Notes: generated by a model from the letters alone, not told the origin. Numbered from the stretch's first letter, positions 1 to 12,436 are shown. The stretch: 64,000 nucleotides of DNA from Progne subis subis (GCA_022316685.1 JAKJHU010000053.1:3403636-3467635); one strand, 5' to 3'. Numbers and translations: made by a program.

Positions 1-2500
1 TGAAGGGCTCTGTAACATCCACCCACCTGCCCCTCATATGCTCATCCCTGTGAGTGGGGGAACAGCCCCCCAAGTCCCCTGGAATGTCCTTGCCTGGGCA
101 CATGGATGCAGGAGAACTCAGTGAGGCCTTAGTTAACTGAAATCCGTGGAAATGTGTCACAAGTTGTGCCAAGTCCGTAGGAGGTCTGCTGTGACGTCCT
201 TACGTGTCATTCCAGACAGAACAGTGATTTTAAGAAGTTCACTCTGGGAAGGATTGACCTCATTATCCCAAGGTAACAGCTGCTAAAGCACATGGGCTGT
301 CACGACTCACTCCTGGTTTCCAACATGTCTCTCATGCTGCATGTTGTTTTTTGAGAACAGAGGGAAGGATGGAGAAGAGGGAAGACAAATGGGACTGAAT
401 GTGGTGCAGCCCTGTGACAACAACAAATCCTGGACCTGCTCAGTTGTGGGAACTGTCGCTGATGTGACACAGCCCACAGGCACATCCACAGCACTGACCT
501 TGCACTTTCATTGTTATTTGCTAATTTTTTTCTTTAAATATGTGTCCATATTCAAAAGAGTCTCTGCTTTTCATATGTCAAAGCTGCCATTAAAATTAAG
601 AAAATCAAAGTCCCCCACCTCTCCTCCTGCCTTGGCACGCACTCTCCTGTTATCCATACCCCGCACAAGAGCCTTGGAGAAGCTGACACGCGGTTGTTAT
701 TGCTCCTTCCTCGCCACTGCGGGGTTTTGATGAAGCTGAGTTACGACCACAGCTGCAAAATACCGTATGGTGTTGATGATGTGGGGATGTGGTTCCCATA
801 ATGAATTCAATTAGAGCCCGTGTTAAAATGCACGGAGTGCAGCGCCGCAGCCCCCACTGGTCTCAGCGCTCCCAGCAGCTGTGTGCTGTTGACTCCGTGC
901 CCTTCCCCTTGGAGGGTCGCCTCACCTTGTCTGTGCTTGTTTCCATCTGGTTCCCACTGCAGTGGGAGTGTTGTAGGCAAAGGATGCAGCCAGCACAGAC
1001 CGTGGGGAGGGGGAGCAGGACGGGGCCTTGCTGGGAGGATGGAGATGACCTTGTGTGGTGGGGAGGATGTTTGTGTTCTCAGCAGAGACAGACGAAGGGA
1101 GGCACGGGAAGGGTTTGGGAGCAGGCAGCAGTAAGTGTTGGTGGCAAAATATTCATGCAGGGAGACAGTTTGTGAGCTGAGATTTTAATTTTTGCCTTTC
1201 TCTTCCTGACATTTGCTATAGGGAATTGAGCAGAGCAGTCATCAGTTCCTCCCTCCTTGTGCAAGAACTCAGTTTTTGCAATCTGTCCTTAGCTTTTAGG
1301 ACCCCTGGGGAGTCCTTGCAGCAGCATTTGGAACAAGTCCCTCATGCACAAAGTAATCAGGTTTTTCCAGTCACCTTTCAGAAAGCCCCTTTTGGTCCCC
1401 TGCTGAGTTGGGGTGCTCTGCTGAGGGGCTGTGCCCCAGGAGGGAGAGAACAATAATAACACAACTGTTCTGTGATCACCCTCTCCTCCTTTACCATATG
1501 CACTTCTTCACCTGCTACAGGGGGACTACCAAGCCTCAGGGGGAAAAAAAAGAATTAAAATCAAGTCCCACCACTGGAGCACAGGGATTTTGTAGCACAG
1601 CTAATAGATGGTGCTTGGGATACACACTCACTCTATCTGCAAAAGGGGGAATGTGTGGCATGTGTGTTTGTTTACAAGGAAGCAATAACATACCTTGAAA
1701 GAAATGTTTTAAAATGTTCCAAAAATCTGCCAGCTGTTTGCAATTTACTCAATAGCTAGAAATAAAATGCCAGTTGCATGGCACACTGCTGCAAGGAGTC
1801 AGCTCCTTCAAATGTCCTTCTGAGCCTTGGTGTCGGCTTATTCAGCACCATCCTCAGCTGAGAAATCTCTAACTTGAAAGATCACTTCCCCCCCTGTTAC
1901 TGAACACCAGAATAACCTTTCACAGCATAAGCCTACTCTCCCACGTATGAGCTCAGCCACTATTCCCTGTGCTCAGATTTTCTTGGAATTTCAGCTCTAA
2001 CCTAAGTTCCTGGGTGATTTGTTGCAGGTCGCTTGGTATCTGTCTTGGAAATGTTTTGGTGAGATGCAGTTGGATGAAAGATTGCTATTTTCAAAGCATT
2101 AGCTTCAGCTGACCCTCTGGAAGAGCTCATACTCCCAGTTTTGTTATTTTGCCTCCAGCAGTTTGCTTTATTGCAAGCTCTCGAAAATATTCTCATCCCT
2201 AGGAAACATCTCCATTGGGTCAGACAGCGACTGAGCCTCATCCCAGGCGACACAGCAGGGCTGGGATGCTCACACAGGGGGAATGTGGCCCTGGGAAGCC
2301 CCCTGCCCCCCTGCCAGCAGCGCCCACCCGATGTGGGGAGCCTGCTGTGCCCAGGACGAAAGCAACAGGGTTTACCTGGGAGGGAGATCTCCCTTTCTCT
2401 CACAGGAGCTGGGCAGGGCTTTGGGCTGGGCCCTAGGGCTGAGGTGACCTGGCTCCAGCAGCTTTTCCAGGGGATGATGCAATGACACCCCAGTTGTGCA
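1..2500. other. Unique non-coding sequence, no gene seen
   Basis: I see no recognisable gene, RNA or repeat here. Both strands carry only short open frames; the longest is about 169 codons on the minus strand at 2002-2511. It has low-complexity proline, serine and cysteine-rich composition and no domain I recognise. The segment 1082-1129 is flanked by an AG acceptor and a GTAAGT donor, but it is short and non-repetitive and I treat it as chance. The sequence is moderately GC-rich and poor in CpG, as expected of methylated vertebrate intergenic or intronic DNA. Confidence 0.6.
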
Positions 2501-2574
2501 AGAAGCAGCATTAGGAAGGCAAGGTCTCCATCACTCTGCTATGAAACAGGAACAGAGTTGTTATTTTCAAAAGC

Positions 2575-2700
2575 TTTGAAGGTGACTGGACTTGCTAAAG
2601 TCCCTGGGTCACACACAAGTCCTGCTGCCAGCCCCAGGTGACCCTGGGCAAATTGATCTTGGTGTTTGACAGTTCAGGTCTCTGCCTCAACCCTGGTTCT
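2575..2700 (+). repeat. Possible MIR-like SINE remnant
   Basis: The stretch GGTGACCCTGGGCAAATTGA resembles the conserved MIR segment around 'GTGTGACCTTGGGCAAGT', and is followed by a CTCTGCCTCA-like block at about the expected distance. The upstream part (GACTTGCTAAAGTCCCTGGG, then TCACACACAAG) can instead be read as an antisense MIR or Deu-type core, so even the orientation is uncertain. The match is short and diverged. A profile search against MIR and DeuSINE models would decide. Confidence 0.25.
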
Positions 2701-4268
2701 GCAGCATGCTACAGGGATTCTCTCCTAAATCTTCTCATGTGAATAAGCAAGGTTAAAGTGGTTTAACGTGAGAATTTCTCACTTCAACAAATGCATTTCT
2801 TTCCCCTGGTCTGAATCATAGAGGGGAAAAAAAATGTCAGCGTTTCAGCTACAAAGGATATAAAGCTGGTATTATACCTCGTAAAACAAGTGGTGCAAAC
2901 CAGAGCCGTGTATAACGCTGAGTGGGCAACTCTGCAGCTGAAGTGCAATAGATTATCTCAAGCTCCAGCAGTCAGGACCATCAGTCATGTGGTTTCCAAG
3001 AAACTGAAGATTTAGATAGAGAAATGACTTGCAGAGAGAAACTCTGTGACTACGTCAGGGGAAAAAAAAAAAAAGCACATTTAGTCAGCTCTGCTAACTA
3101 ACATGGCCTGGACAGGCACCACACCTCTAAAATAAAGGGGTTTTTCCTTATCCTAAGTAACTAGATCTGTGTGGTTTATCTAAATTCCTGTCTTGCCTCC
3201 AAAGACTCTGTGAAGAATAATGAATGAGAAGCAAGTTAAGCCCAGGCTGTAAGTAGCTGCCTTACAGGATTCCCAGGGCTCTGGGGCCCTTGGCTGGCCA
3301 CCCCCTCTCCTCTCCCCTTGCAGAGGCAGGCTGCTCGGCACAGCAGAGCAGAAGAAAGGCTTTCCCCTAACAATTAATTTGTGTGACAAGATGTGCTGGA
3401 GAGAAAAAAGCAGCAGAAGAAAGGAGTTTCCCTTTGTTGCTTGTTTTTTCTCGAAACACGCTCTGCTCACCTGACACGTTTGCTGGCTTCGTTCTGGATC
3501 TAGTGCAAGACATTGGCACAGTCTCACTGCTGTGGTTAATTTTAAATGCAACAAGATCACGCCACGGTGCTTGACACATCTCTAAGAACAACATCATGAC
3601 ACTGTTGACACTGAATGTTCGCTAATGGCATCCGCTGCCAAACTCCGATGTAAAATGAGTGGGGTAACAACAGCAGCATTTAAAAAACTTCATTCAAGGG
3701 AGCATTTAAAATTTTATCAGGTCTAACTGGCATGGTGCATTTGCAAATGTGGGGAATATCCAGGTTTCCTTTGCTTACTCACAAGCTTCCGTGTGCAAGC
3801 CAAGTACAGCTCCATCCCCCGGGGCAGAGAAAACCCAGAGGTGCAGCAGCCATCCAAACATCTGTCCTCGCAGCATGTGGTGTCTGGCTGGACTCCTGCA
3901 AGGACCAGGCTCCTGGTATTTCTAGTTCTGAAGAAAAGCTTCTTTGTAGGCTCAGTAATGGCCCTAAAACAGTTGGGTGGATAAGTCAGAATGTAACCAC
4001 TCTAGCTTTTCAATCAATAAAATATAATAAGATAAGATGAAAATCAAAGTTCTATAAATAAGTATGGCTGAGTTAGTCATTAGCTAATGATCTGTTGGTG
4101 GGGATGTAAGCAGAAAAGAATTACTGCTTTTCCGTGTGATTGCTATGAACATTTTTGTGTGTGGATGTAGTTATATTGGCTTAAATTTTATGCAAATGCA
4201 ACTTCATTCACACTTTGGCTAACACAAGCTACTTCCCTAAAAAGTACTCTTATTTAAATATTTATGCC
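2700..4268. other. Unique non-coding sequence, no gene seen
   Basis: Moderately AT-rich sequence with an A13 tract near 3062-3074. Open frames at 3180-3597 on both strands overlap one another, carry no family signature and look like chance. No RNA gene or interspersed repeat was recognised. Confidence 0.55.
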
Positions 4269-4292
4269 AAAAAAAAAAAAAAAAAAAAAAAA
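4269..4292 (+). repeat. Poly-A tract, 24 bp
   Basis: An uninterrupted run of 24 A residues. No retroposon body is recognisable upstream, so it is listed as a simple repeat and not as the tail of a retrocopy. Confidence 0.95.
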
Positions 4293-4709
4293 TCAGTGGG
4301 TTTTTATACACATCCTTAGTTTGGACACGGTAAGTAACTCATTTAGATTGTCAGGACTGGGTATGAACAGGGCTCCTATTTTTGGAGATGGTGAGAAAAG
4401 AATTGTAGGGAAAATACTTTTTTTGTACTGATGTTTCAAATCCTGCTCCCTCCCAGCAGGGAACTGTGGTAGAACTAATCAAAATGGTTGAGTCCCGATG
4501 GGCTTTCAGTATCTGTATGTCAATGGCATTTGAAATTTAAACATCGCCAATGTTGAAATTTTTATTTGGGGGAAGCTTTTAATCTTTTTTAAGCGATTCT
4601 ACTCACAGAAAAAGGGTTTGCAGGTCTTTCAGTAGTCTGGGGCCAAAGCAGAAAGGAAATCTATTATTCTCTCTGTACAACCTGCAGTGGAAATCCTGAG
4701 TGGGGCTTT

Positions 4710-5340
4710 GCTGCACAACCTCAATTCAGTGATGATGATAATAAGTTCCTCCAGTTGTTAAGTACGGCTAATAAAGTTGAAAAACACCTTTTGAAAAATG
4801 ATTAGGTAGATAATAAAGTATGTCAACTTGAAAATATGCATTCTTCATGTGATGACTGGAGATGGTTTATCACTTTATGAGTGACACATCCATTTATAAA
4901 TATTTATTCTCTCCGGTGGTACTGATAAATCTTTTGAGCCTATAAGCCCATTGATACATACACAGTAATATCATTTGTCTTTCCAATGCATTTTATTTAT
5001 TATTGACTAATTGCCTGCCAGATTGTAAATATGATAGGGGTGGCATTGTGCTTTGATTAACTGTATGTTAAAGTACCCAGAGGAATTTAGTTCTAGCTCT
5101 GAGCAAAGACATCCAAGGCAATAAATTGTATATTTCGAAATCAGCTATGCAGTATGGAGCTGCAGCACTAGTTAAATAAGCTGAGCAGAGGCATTTTCCA
5201 GAGCAGTTTATTTTGATTAATGGGTTCCCGAAAGCCTCTTGCTGCTGTTTACAATGGATTTGCTGTAATATTTACAATAAACTGGGGTAAGTCAAGAGAG
5301 TTTTAATGTAGTCCAACAGGTTACTTGCACTTCACAAACC
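4710..5340. promoter_or_regulatory. AT-rich candidate conserved non-coding block
   Basis: About 600 bp of AT-rich, non-repetitive sequence dense in motifs typical of developmental enhancers. These include GATAA and TTATC (GATA-type), an A/T core TATAAATATTTATT (MEF2-like), TGATTAAC and TTGATTAATGG (homeodomain-like), and TTTACAATGG (FOX/SOX-like). It contains the first of two related elements (4848-4930). What is seen is composition and motifs; that it is conserved or an enhancer is inference from texture only. Open frames are all short, so coding is unlikely. Confidence 0.4.
4848..4930 (+). repeat. Copy A of a locally duplicated ~83-bp element
   Basis: This segment aligns with 5503-5584 in the same orientation, 655 bp away. 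By hand count about 70 of 83 positions match, with one 1-bp gap. The block ATTTATAAATATTTATTCT is identical in both copies, as are TGTGATGACT at the left edge and ACTGATAAAT at the right edge. The AT core is bracketed by a 7-bp inverted repeat: TTTATCA at 4866-4872 and TGATAAA at 4923-4929. Both arms are GATA-type sites. It could be an ancient tandem duplication of a regulatory element or two insertions of an unrecognised old repeat. Confidence 0.85.
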
Positions 5341-5502
5341 CAGGGCCAGGAGAATGGTAGCAAAGTGAAACAGGTAAAGGTTTCGTCCTCTTTTTGGCAC
5401 ATGCAGGGATTTTTTTTCCTTGTTCCTCCTCCTTCAACTCCGCTCTCAGATGTTTTCTTAGCCAAATGTTTAAAACAGGCTTAACACATCTTGAACCATC
5501 TC

Positions 5503-5584
5503 TGTGATGACTGCAGATAATTTATCACATTAGACCTGACACAGCATTTATAAATATTTATTCTCTGTGGTGGCACTGATAAAT
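5503..5584 (+). repeat. Copy B of the locally duplicated ~83-bp element
   Basis: Second copy of the element at 4848-4930. It keeps the identical AT core and both arms of the inverted repeat (TTTATCA at 5521-5527, TGATAAA at 5577-5583). Differences from copy A fall mostly between the left arm and the core (a four-base block near 5531-5534) and at two adjacent bases after the core. The flanks beyond the element do not align obviously, so the homology is confined to roughly 80-90 bp. Confidence 0.85.
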
Positions 5585-5589
5585 GGGCT

Positions 5590-6020
5590 GAGCAGCGTCG
5601 GCAGAGGCTCGTGGAGCCACTTCTCTCTGCCTGGTTCTCCTGGAGCAGAGGGCTCTGGCACCAGCACCTTCCTTGGGCTGCAGGGAGCACAGCCAGGGCA
5701 GTGCTACCTCTTGATCAACTCCATCAGAACACTCGGAATTAGGACACTCAGGACCTTGTTCACCAGCTGCTCTCAGGCGTCCCTCTAATGAAATTCAAGG
5801 TTTTCAAGTTGTCACAGCAGCAGCTTTGTGCTCTGGGCGGCTCTTGATGCCCACCACAAACACGCATGCTTGGCCACCTCTTGGTTTTCGTCTCTGGAAC
5901 TCATAAGGGACAAACGTCATTGTCCTGCTCAAATAAAAATCCCTCTGTGGTAGCTGGCTGCCTGAAACACAGCGCAAGATGAGCGGTGTGTTAATGCTGG
6001 AGACGCCTGCCGGCACTGCC
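5590..6020. other. Unique sequence, no gene seen
   Basis: GC-richer sequence than the AT-rich block before it. It has short overlapping open frames and no recognisable product, RNA or repeat. Confidence 0.5.
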
Positions 6021-6044
6021 AGCCCCTCCGCTCACCCCCTCCTC

Positions 6045-6190
6045 CCTAAAAATTGAACTAGTTTGTCAGGCTGTACTTATGCACCGTGTAATTTGACAGG
6101 AACTTCTATTGTAATTAGCACCCGCTAATCACTGCCAGCCATGTTAGTTAGCTAATTGTACCTTGGGCATTCAAAACCCAAGCAACCCCA
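6045..6190. promoter_or_regulatory. Candidate homeodomain-rich conserved non-coding element
   Basis: A compact AT-rich run of TAAT-type cores: GTAATTTGACAGG, TTGTAATTAGCACCCGCTAA, and GTTAGTTAGCTAATTGTACC. TGACAGG is the TALE (MEIS/PBX-like) core and sits next to a TAAT core, a common arrangement in HOX-cofactor enhancers. There is no open frame of note. The motifs are seen; conservation and enhancer activity are inferred. Confidence 0.35.
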
Positions 6191-6531
6191 AACCTCGCAC
6201 ATAATTTTGTTGAAACAGACGCAATAGTCATACGTGTGTGTTCTTGTGAGGAGGAGATGGTGACATGTCCTGGTGGCTCCTTCTGAATCCTTCAGGAACA
6301 TCTCCCTTGGGGACCTTCTGGACCCTCTCCACAGGTCCCATGACCTGAGGGCAGGGTGTGCAAGGTGCTCTGTAAGAGGGCAGCGAGAGGGGGAACTTTG
6401 CAGGACTGGTGCAAGAAACCCCCAGGGTAGGAGAGCTCCAGAGGCAAAACTGAAAGCAGGAGCCCTTGACAGATGGGCCAGGTCAAGCAGGTATTTGACA
6501 TTCCCAACTAGGGGAAATGATGTTGCTCGGA

Positions 6532-6554
6532 TTTTTTTTTTTTTTTTTTTTTTA
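6532..6554 (+). repeat. Poly-T tract, 23 bp
   Basis: An uninterrupted run of 23 T residues. No adjacent retroposon body is recognised on the minus strand. Confidence 0.95.
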
Positions 6555-6659
6555 ATTCTGGTTTTAACACTTGCTTCTTTACAGTTAAAGAAACAGGGAG
6601 TGCCATCACCCAGAGCTGTGCAGCCGCCTTTCCTCCATGGACGCTGAATAACCTAACTC

Positions 6660-6790
6660 TCTTTGATTTCCATTATGCTTTCCAGTGGATCTGAGATGTA
6701 ATTAATTAATTGATTTTTGCTGCCAGTCCCCTAATTAACACTAAATAAAAATTCATGCCAGGGTTAATAGCTTTAAAGGTTGGAGGAAGG
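6660..6790. promoter_or_regulatory. Candidate TAATTA-rich non-coding element
   Basis: Contains ATGTAATTAATTAATTGATT, then CCTAATTAACACTAAATAAA and GGGTTAATAGC within about 80 bp. This is dense homeodomain-type A/T motif content inside otherwise mixed sequence. It could equally be simple AT-rich drift, since TTAATTAATTAA is low complexity. No gene overlaps it. Confidence 0.3.
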
Positions 6791-6799
6791 AGCTTCTGG

Positions 6800-9000
6800 T
6801 GCTCAGGTCTGTTGCCCGTTGAGCAGTGCATTTGGGTTATATTCCCTGCCATGCTTTTAATTCCTAATCAATTGAAAGTTAATTTTGTTCTTAACTGAAA
6901 GGGAGCCAGAAATGGGTCATTGTTACACAACTGGTTTTGTTTTATGGCCTTACAGGGCAGTGTTCACAACAGTTATAGCACCACTGGGCAAACTGGGATA
7001 GCACGGCAAGGACGCGATCCTGGTGTGATAACAGTCCCCCAACCAGTGAGATTTATACCTTGTGCCCCCAATGCTTCCCATAAATGCTGCACTCTTTGCT
7101 CTCTAGTGTACTGGAAAATTACCAACACTTAGTATTTGTATGATGCTTCGAGGCTCTGAAGTGCTGGTTAATTTTATGTGTGGCCAGTGGAATTTTACTT
7201 ACAAAAAGGTCAGGTTGTTTTTATCCATTATCTCTTACTAGGCAATAAAATTGAAAACTAGACAGAATCATTGAAAATATTGCTTTATGTGTTCATAAAA
7301 TGAATTATCTGAAGCCATCTCATTTCCTCTCTAGGGGAGGAATGTTAAATTGCCTCAAAAGACCTCAAATGAACCTGGGAAAGGTGGGCTCCTGGATTCT
7401 GGTGGTCCATTAAACCCTTAAAAACATCTTCATGTAAGTGATGAGAAAAACTATAAACATTCTCTAGTTGTCTTAAAAAATAGAAGAGAAATAAGAATGA
7501 GATTTTCTGACTGCTGCTTTCACTTTTATGCCCTTGTGGCTATTTGGCTCAACATTCCCCTGCATGTACGTGGTGCAGTCCTAAAGTGTATCAGGGAAAT
7601 ATTCAGAGCCAATATCATGAGCAGTGAAACACGGCCCTATTGACAAAAATGAGGTTTGATAAAAACCTCTTCAGGGTGGCTGTGAGATGGTGTCTTTACA
7701 TCCTTTTCTGTCAATGAAGAACTAGGTTTATGGAGTGGGATGGAAGCAGTTCAGGTAGGAATGTGTATGTCCAAGGCAAATATCCTGTAATTAGAATTGT
7801 TCATTGTATTTGAGCACTCCCCTGAGAACATCCATGTTCAACAGGGCTTTTCCTTCTCCTAGTTTTGGTTAGTGGTACTGTCCTCCTGAAATACGGAAGC
7901 GTTTATCTTCATAATTTCCCTTCCATTTTCCACTGCCTTCTGTTCTCACTTGCCCTCATGCAACCACATGTGAGAGCTGTGCAGCTGCTGGGCTGCACCT
8001 CAGTGCCCTCAAGGTGCCAGGGCTCAAACTGGTAACATGGTACAAGCAAGGGGGAAACTGAGCTAAAATCTCTGCTCCTGTCTCTTCTTTTTGTCTCTGT
8101 TTGGGCATTTGCACACTGAGCAGCCTGGAAAGAGAAAGGAGCAAAAAAAGGCAATTTCAAATAAGTGCATAAAATACATTTTTTCCCCCAGTCCATCCCT
8201 CCTAGACTTTAAATATTAGAGGTATTTTTTAAGCTACAAGGTGGTGCAAATTGCAAGGTGTTTGCCAGAGCATAGCATGCTCTGTCTGAGTTGGGATCAC
8301 TATAGCTAATCCCCGAGCATTCAACTCTGATTTTATCTTTTTGTTATCAACTTTGTTCTTTGATCCAGCTGGAGTATCAGTTACATTCTCTTCCTTTAAT
8401 GATCTGCTGCTCATTTGCTTCTCTGCTCAAATCCTGTGCTCTGGATGCTGCCAGCCTTTAGCCCTGGCCACACTAATACATAATGCAGATGATAAAAGGC
8501 AGTGTAACAGAAAAGAGGTCCCAGGGAGAATACAAACCATGACAAAATAAGAAGGAAGCAGATGGTTAGGTATTAAACTGCAGTAATAAAATAACATCTG
8601 GCAGAATATCACACACACGCACTGATGCCCATCTGAGGAGTGCACTGATTTAAGTAATATGTTTCTCATTTTGGTGCAATTAACACCAAAATTTGCATAG
8701 CAAACAGTGGCAGAGCACACGGAAACTTCTTTTGAAAAATGAAGTCCAAATATGTCTTTCCTGCAAGGAGATTGGGCATGGCAGATGCTGATGGATTTCT
8801 ATAGTAGTGGTGTAAAGCAATTAATGAGTCAGACCTCTCCGGGCCAGAGAACCCATTACTCTGTTTACACCCAGCCTGGCAGATGTACTTGTTTGCAGGG
8901 CTGGAAATTAAAAGATAAAGGGGCAATAGGACTTGACCACGTGAAACATCACTGCTCCCCGTGCTGTAGACAGGAGGCTGTAGGGACAAGGTAGATCCTC
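6800..9000. other. Unique non-coding sequence, no gene seen
   Basis: AT-leaning sequence with no frame longer than about 107 codons (minus strand, 8666-8989). None of the translations shows a domain, signal peptide plus mature region, or repeat that I recognise. No RNA gene seen. Confidence 0.55.
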
Positions 9001-12000
9001 AAAACCCTGCAGAGGTCAATCTGGCTGCCTCAGTTCCTCTCCCAAATTTCCCTCTATGCGAGCTAGGGAAAGAGAAAGCTTGGGGCTGCGTTTTTCAAAG
9101 GAAGTTGGAGGGAAGATGAAATCCTCCAGTGGTTTGACGAGCCACAGGCAGCACCAGACACCCTGCAGGCAGGGAGGTGCTGCCTCACAAGCCCTGGCCT
9201 GCCCACAAGCAGAGCCCAGGGCCAGCCCAGCCTGATGAAAAGATGGTTAATTTGTGTTGCTGAGCGCTTTGGGATGCTGAGGAAGGGGTGTGCTGGGAAA
9301 GCTGCTGGTGAGGGCACTGGGGAGCTGCAGGGTGGTCGGGACAGGGCTGCCATCAGTGCAGGGCTGGTTAGAGCCGTGCTCTCCTTGCCCATCAGCGCAG
9401 AATGGGGCTGTTCCATGGAGAAGCTCTTCACCAGCAGCCTTCATAGCACCTCAGCGACTGAATGTACATGACTATTGTCACAGGGGGGTGAAGGGAGCTG
9501 TCTGAGGGCTCCCAGTGGGACCCTCTGGCTGTAGACACCTACCCAGCCCTGGGGACACCTCAGCCACCTGCTCACCCCCCACTCCATGGGGCAGGGGTTC
9601 AGAGATGGAGAGCTGCTGCATCTCCTGCGTGCTGGGAGCTGTGTCTGGGCACTTGGGGATTTTGCCTCGCTCCGCAGCAGGATGTGGAGTGTGACCCTTC
9701 CTGAGAGGCTCCTGCAGAAGCACACAGAACTGTCCTGTGGAAGCACCTGATAAAGTCAGCGGTTCACTCATCAAAAGCCCCTGCAATTAACAGCAGGTTG
9801 CAGAGAGCAGATTGCCAGTGTGTGACGGAACAGATGCCCTGTGCTCTGCTCCAGCCAGGGGAGCGCTGGGTTTCCACTGCTGAGGGCTGGGCCACGCTGC
9901 AGCCTGGCATGTGCTTCAGCATAAATGACATTTCCTCTGGGAAATTTCCAGTCTAGCTTGGAATCAAAGTGTCTTTGTTTCTGAATTCCCTGGGAAGTAG
10001 AGTTCCAAGAGAGAAAATCATGGGAAGAGCTTAGCCTCCATCTACCTGCTCATCCCTAGCAGGAGGGAGGTGGGTGGTAAATGTTTATTCTCAGCTCTGC
10101 CATCCAGACAGATTTGACCATCTGAGCTGGGCCTGGCTGCTGGAAAATCCCATACACTGAATTTTCTCAGTGTAATTGGCTTTTGTGATGCCCCAGCGTG
10201 CTGCAGGTGTCACAGCATCACCTGTCTTTGCAGGGCAGGCAGGCTGGCCAAACAGCAGCAGTATTCCAGGGAAGGGAAAGTGTATTCCTTTCTGTTTTGG
10301 TGTGTTCAGTGAAAGGCCTGATCTTGCTTCCTTTGAAAGCAGTGACAATAGTCCCATTGATTTCCTTAGAAGAAAGGAGTGGGAACATGTCTAAAGTTCT
10401 TCTTCTTTCAACAAAGTGGAATAAAAGGGGCGCTTTCAACACACCTTTATTCCAGTTCCTTCTGCCTTTTGTGTAGGGGTTATCTGCTGGAAGTCTGCAT
10501 CGCCCTGTGCACAGACAGATCCAGATTTTGACATGAGCCCTGAATACTTTCACATTTTAAGTGAGAATGCAGTGGTTTACTTCCCATCAGCACAGCGTTT
10601 AGCTCATGTGGTATCTGCTTTCCTATGACAATCTTTACAAGGAATAATAAGGATGCTTTCCTGGTAGCAGATCTAGGACAGTAACAGAAAAAGCTGAGGG
10701 GTGAAAGCTAGAGGGGTATTTGTGCGTGGAAAGAGTTATTTGCATTAACAGAAATATGAACTACCACAGCACCTCTGAGGAATAAAAAAAAGGCAGAATT
10801 TTGCAGTTTTAGGGACTGTGATGTGAATAGCAAGCCTTTTGCAGCAGTTAATTGTCTTGAAATCTGATTTCCAAAGGCAGCAGCCTTAATTTCATTTCTT
10901 CTTTGCTGGGGATCCCATGGGACTGTGAGCTTCAGTCTCCAATAAATCAGGAGAGCAATACGCACTGTGGGCTGACTCTCAGGCTGTCTGGGAATGTCTC
11001 TGGGTTCTGGGTGGAGTCTTTAATTCTAAAATGGTTAGAATAGCCTTAATTCCTATTTCTAAGGAAGCAATGCTGCCAAACCCAGGAAACGAATGAGAGC
11101 CCAGCACTTTGCCTGCTCCTGCCCCCAAAGCACCTCCTCCCTCCTCCAAGCTGCAGAGTCCTCGGGGACGTGGCAATTTGACCTCTGAGAACCAGTGTTC
11201 ACAGGGTTTTGTGGTGCCAGGTATTCCCAAAACACCTGGCTGCACAGGCAGAGCAGGAGAACAAGCCAACATCCTTCCCAGAATAGCTCCAGCCAAATCT
11301 GTACAAGCGAATCTCTGACCCAGGGACCCCTGGAGTCAATGAGCTCTTTCGGCTGCTGAATCTCACACTGAGCACATAACCTTTACTTTTGCTGCCTTTC
11401 TGCTGGGTTTAACCATTCCACTGTAGTGCAAAATGGGGCTCTGATGGTGCCTGAGGAGCAGGTGGAGGGGTCAATGTGGAAACCTTTGCAGAAAAACTGC
11501 CTGTTCCAGCTCGTTTTCCCAGCATTTCGCATTTCCCTGAGTTACTTTCTGAAGACGGTTTAATTTCCTATGTGATGCCTGTATTTTGCTTGCATTTCTC
11601 CTCTACAGCCCCCCTCAATGGTATTCTGGTGCCTGCCTTCTCAACAGTAATAATAGCTGCAATATATTTAATAGCTACCCACTGCCAGCCTCTCTCAGCC
11701 TTCTCCATGGATTCCCCAAGGTACCAGATGCATAATGCATTTCCCAGCTAGAAATCAGAGCTCGCCAGGATCTGCCCTCTCGAAAAAAAACCTCCTTCCT
11801 GGCAGGTTCCCCAGCTCTGTGGGAATTAGCAGTGTGTGCAGAGGCACACAGAGGTGGTTTCCTTTCTCTGTTTGGGTGTGAAGTGCAAGGCTTGGAGCTA
11901 CATCAGCTGCTGCAGACGAACAAGGCTGCCCTGCACCCACAGCAGTGCCCGGATTGTGTCCTCCCTGCAGAGTCCCTGATGGGACAGGTCATCCTGTCCC

Positions 12001-12410
12001 CAGCCACAGGGCAGCTGGAGCTGCAGGGATGGAGCTGCGTGATGGGAGGGAGATTTTGGTATGAGAAACAGGAAAATGCAGAAAATAGAGCCTAATTGCA
12101 GAAAGTCTGTGAAATATTCCCAGAACTAACACAGGCTGACCTGTCAAAGGCCCCGGTCTGACCAGCTTTGCACTCTATCCTAAAAAAGTTGCTGGATGTG
12201 ACAGCCATGGGGGGGTTACATTCACCTTAAATTATAATTTCATCAGGAAGAAGCAACTAATTTCATTTTTATTTGACTTTCTATACAAGCAAAGGATGCT
12301 CTAAAGCAATTTGCTTGTATGAATTCGTGCACCTCCTGGTGTCCTTCAGGACAGGCTTGTGTTCAGAGGAGAAACTAATCAAATGACTTGATGAAGGTTT
12401 AATAAAAAAA
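9000..12410. other. Unique non-coding sequence, no gene seen
   Basis: Mixed-composition sequence. Overlapping short frames on both strands at 9063-9786 and 10091-11318 are compositionally biased toward Pro, Ser, Cys, Gly and Leu, and overlap one another. That is the pattern expected of moderately GC-rich non-coding DNA. No interspersed repeat family is recognised. Confidence 0.55.
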
Positions 12411-12412
12411 TT

Positions 12413-12436
12413 AAAAAAAAAAAAAAAAAAAAAAAA
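12413..12436 (+). repeat. Poly-A tract, 24 bp
   Basis: Run of 24 A residues preceded by AATAAAAAAATT, giving an A-rich stretch of about 35 bp. It could be an old retroposon tail, but no body is recognisable upstream. Confidence 0.95.

Noticed and set aside
4269..4292. Poly-A tracts as evidence of processed pseudogenes
   Set aside because: No coding-like sequence or recognisable transcript body lies upstream of this or the other poly-A/T tracts.
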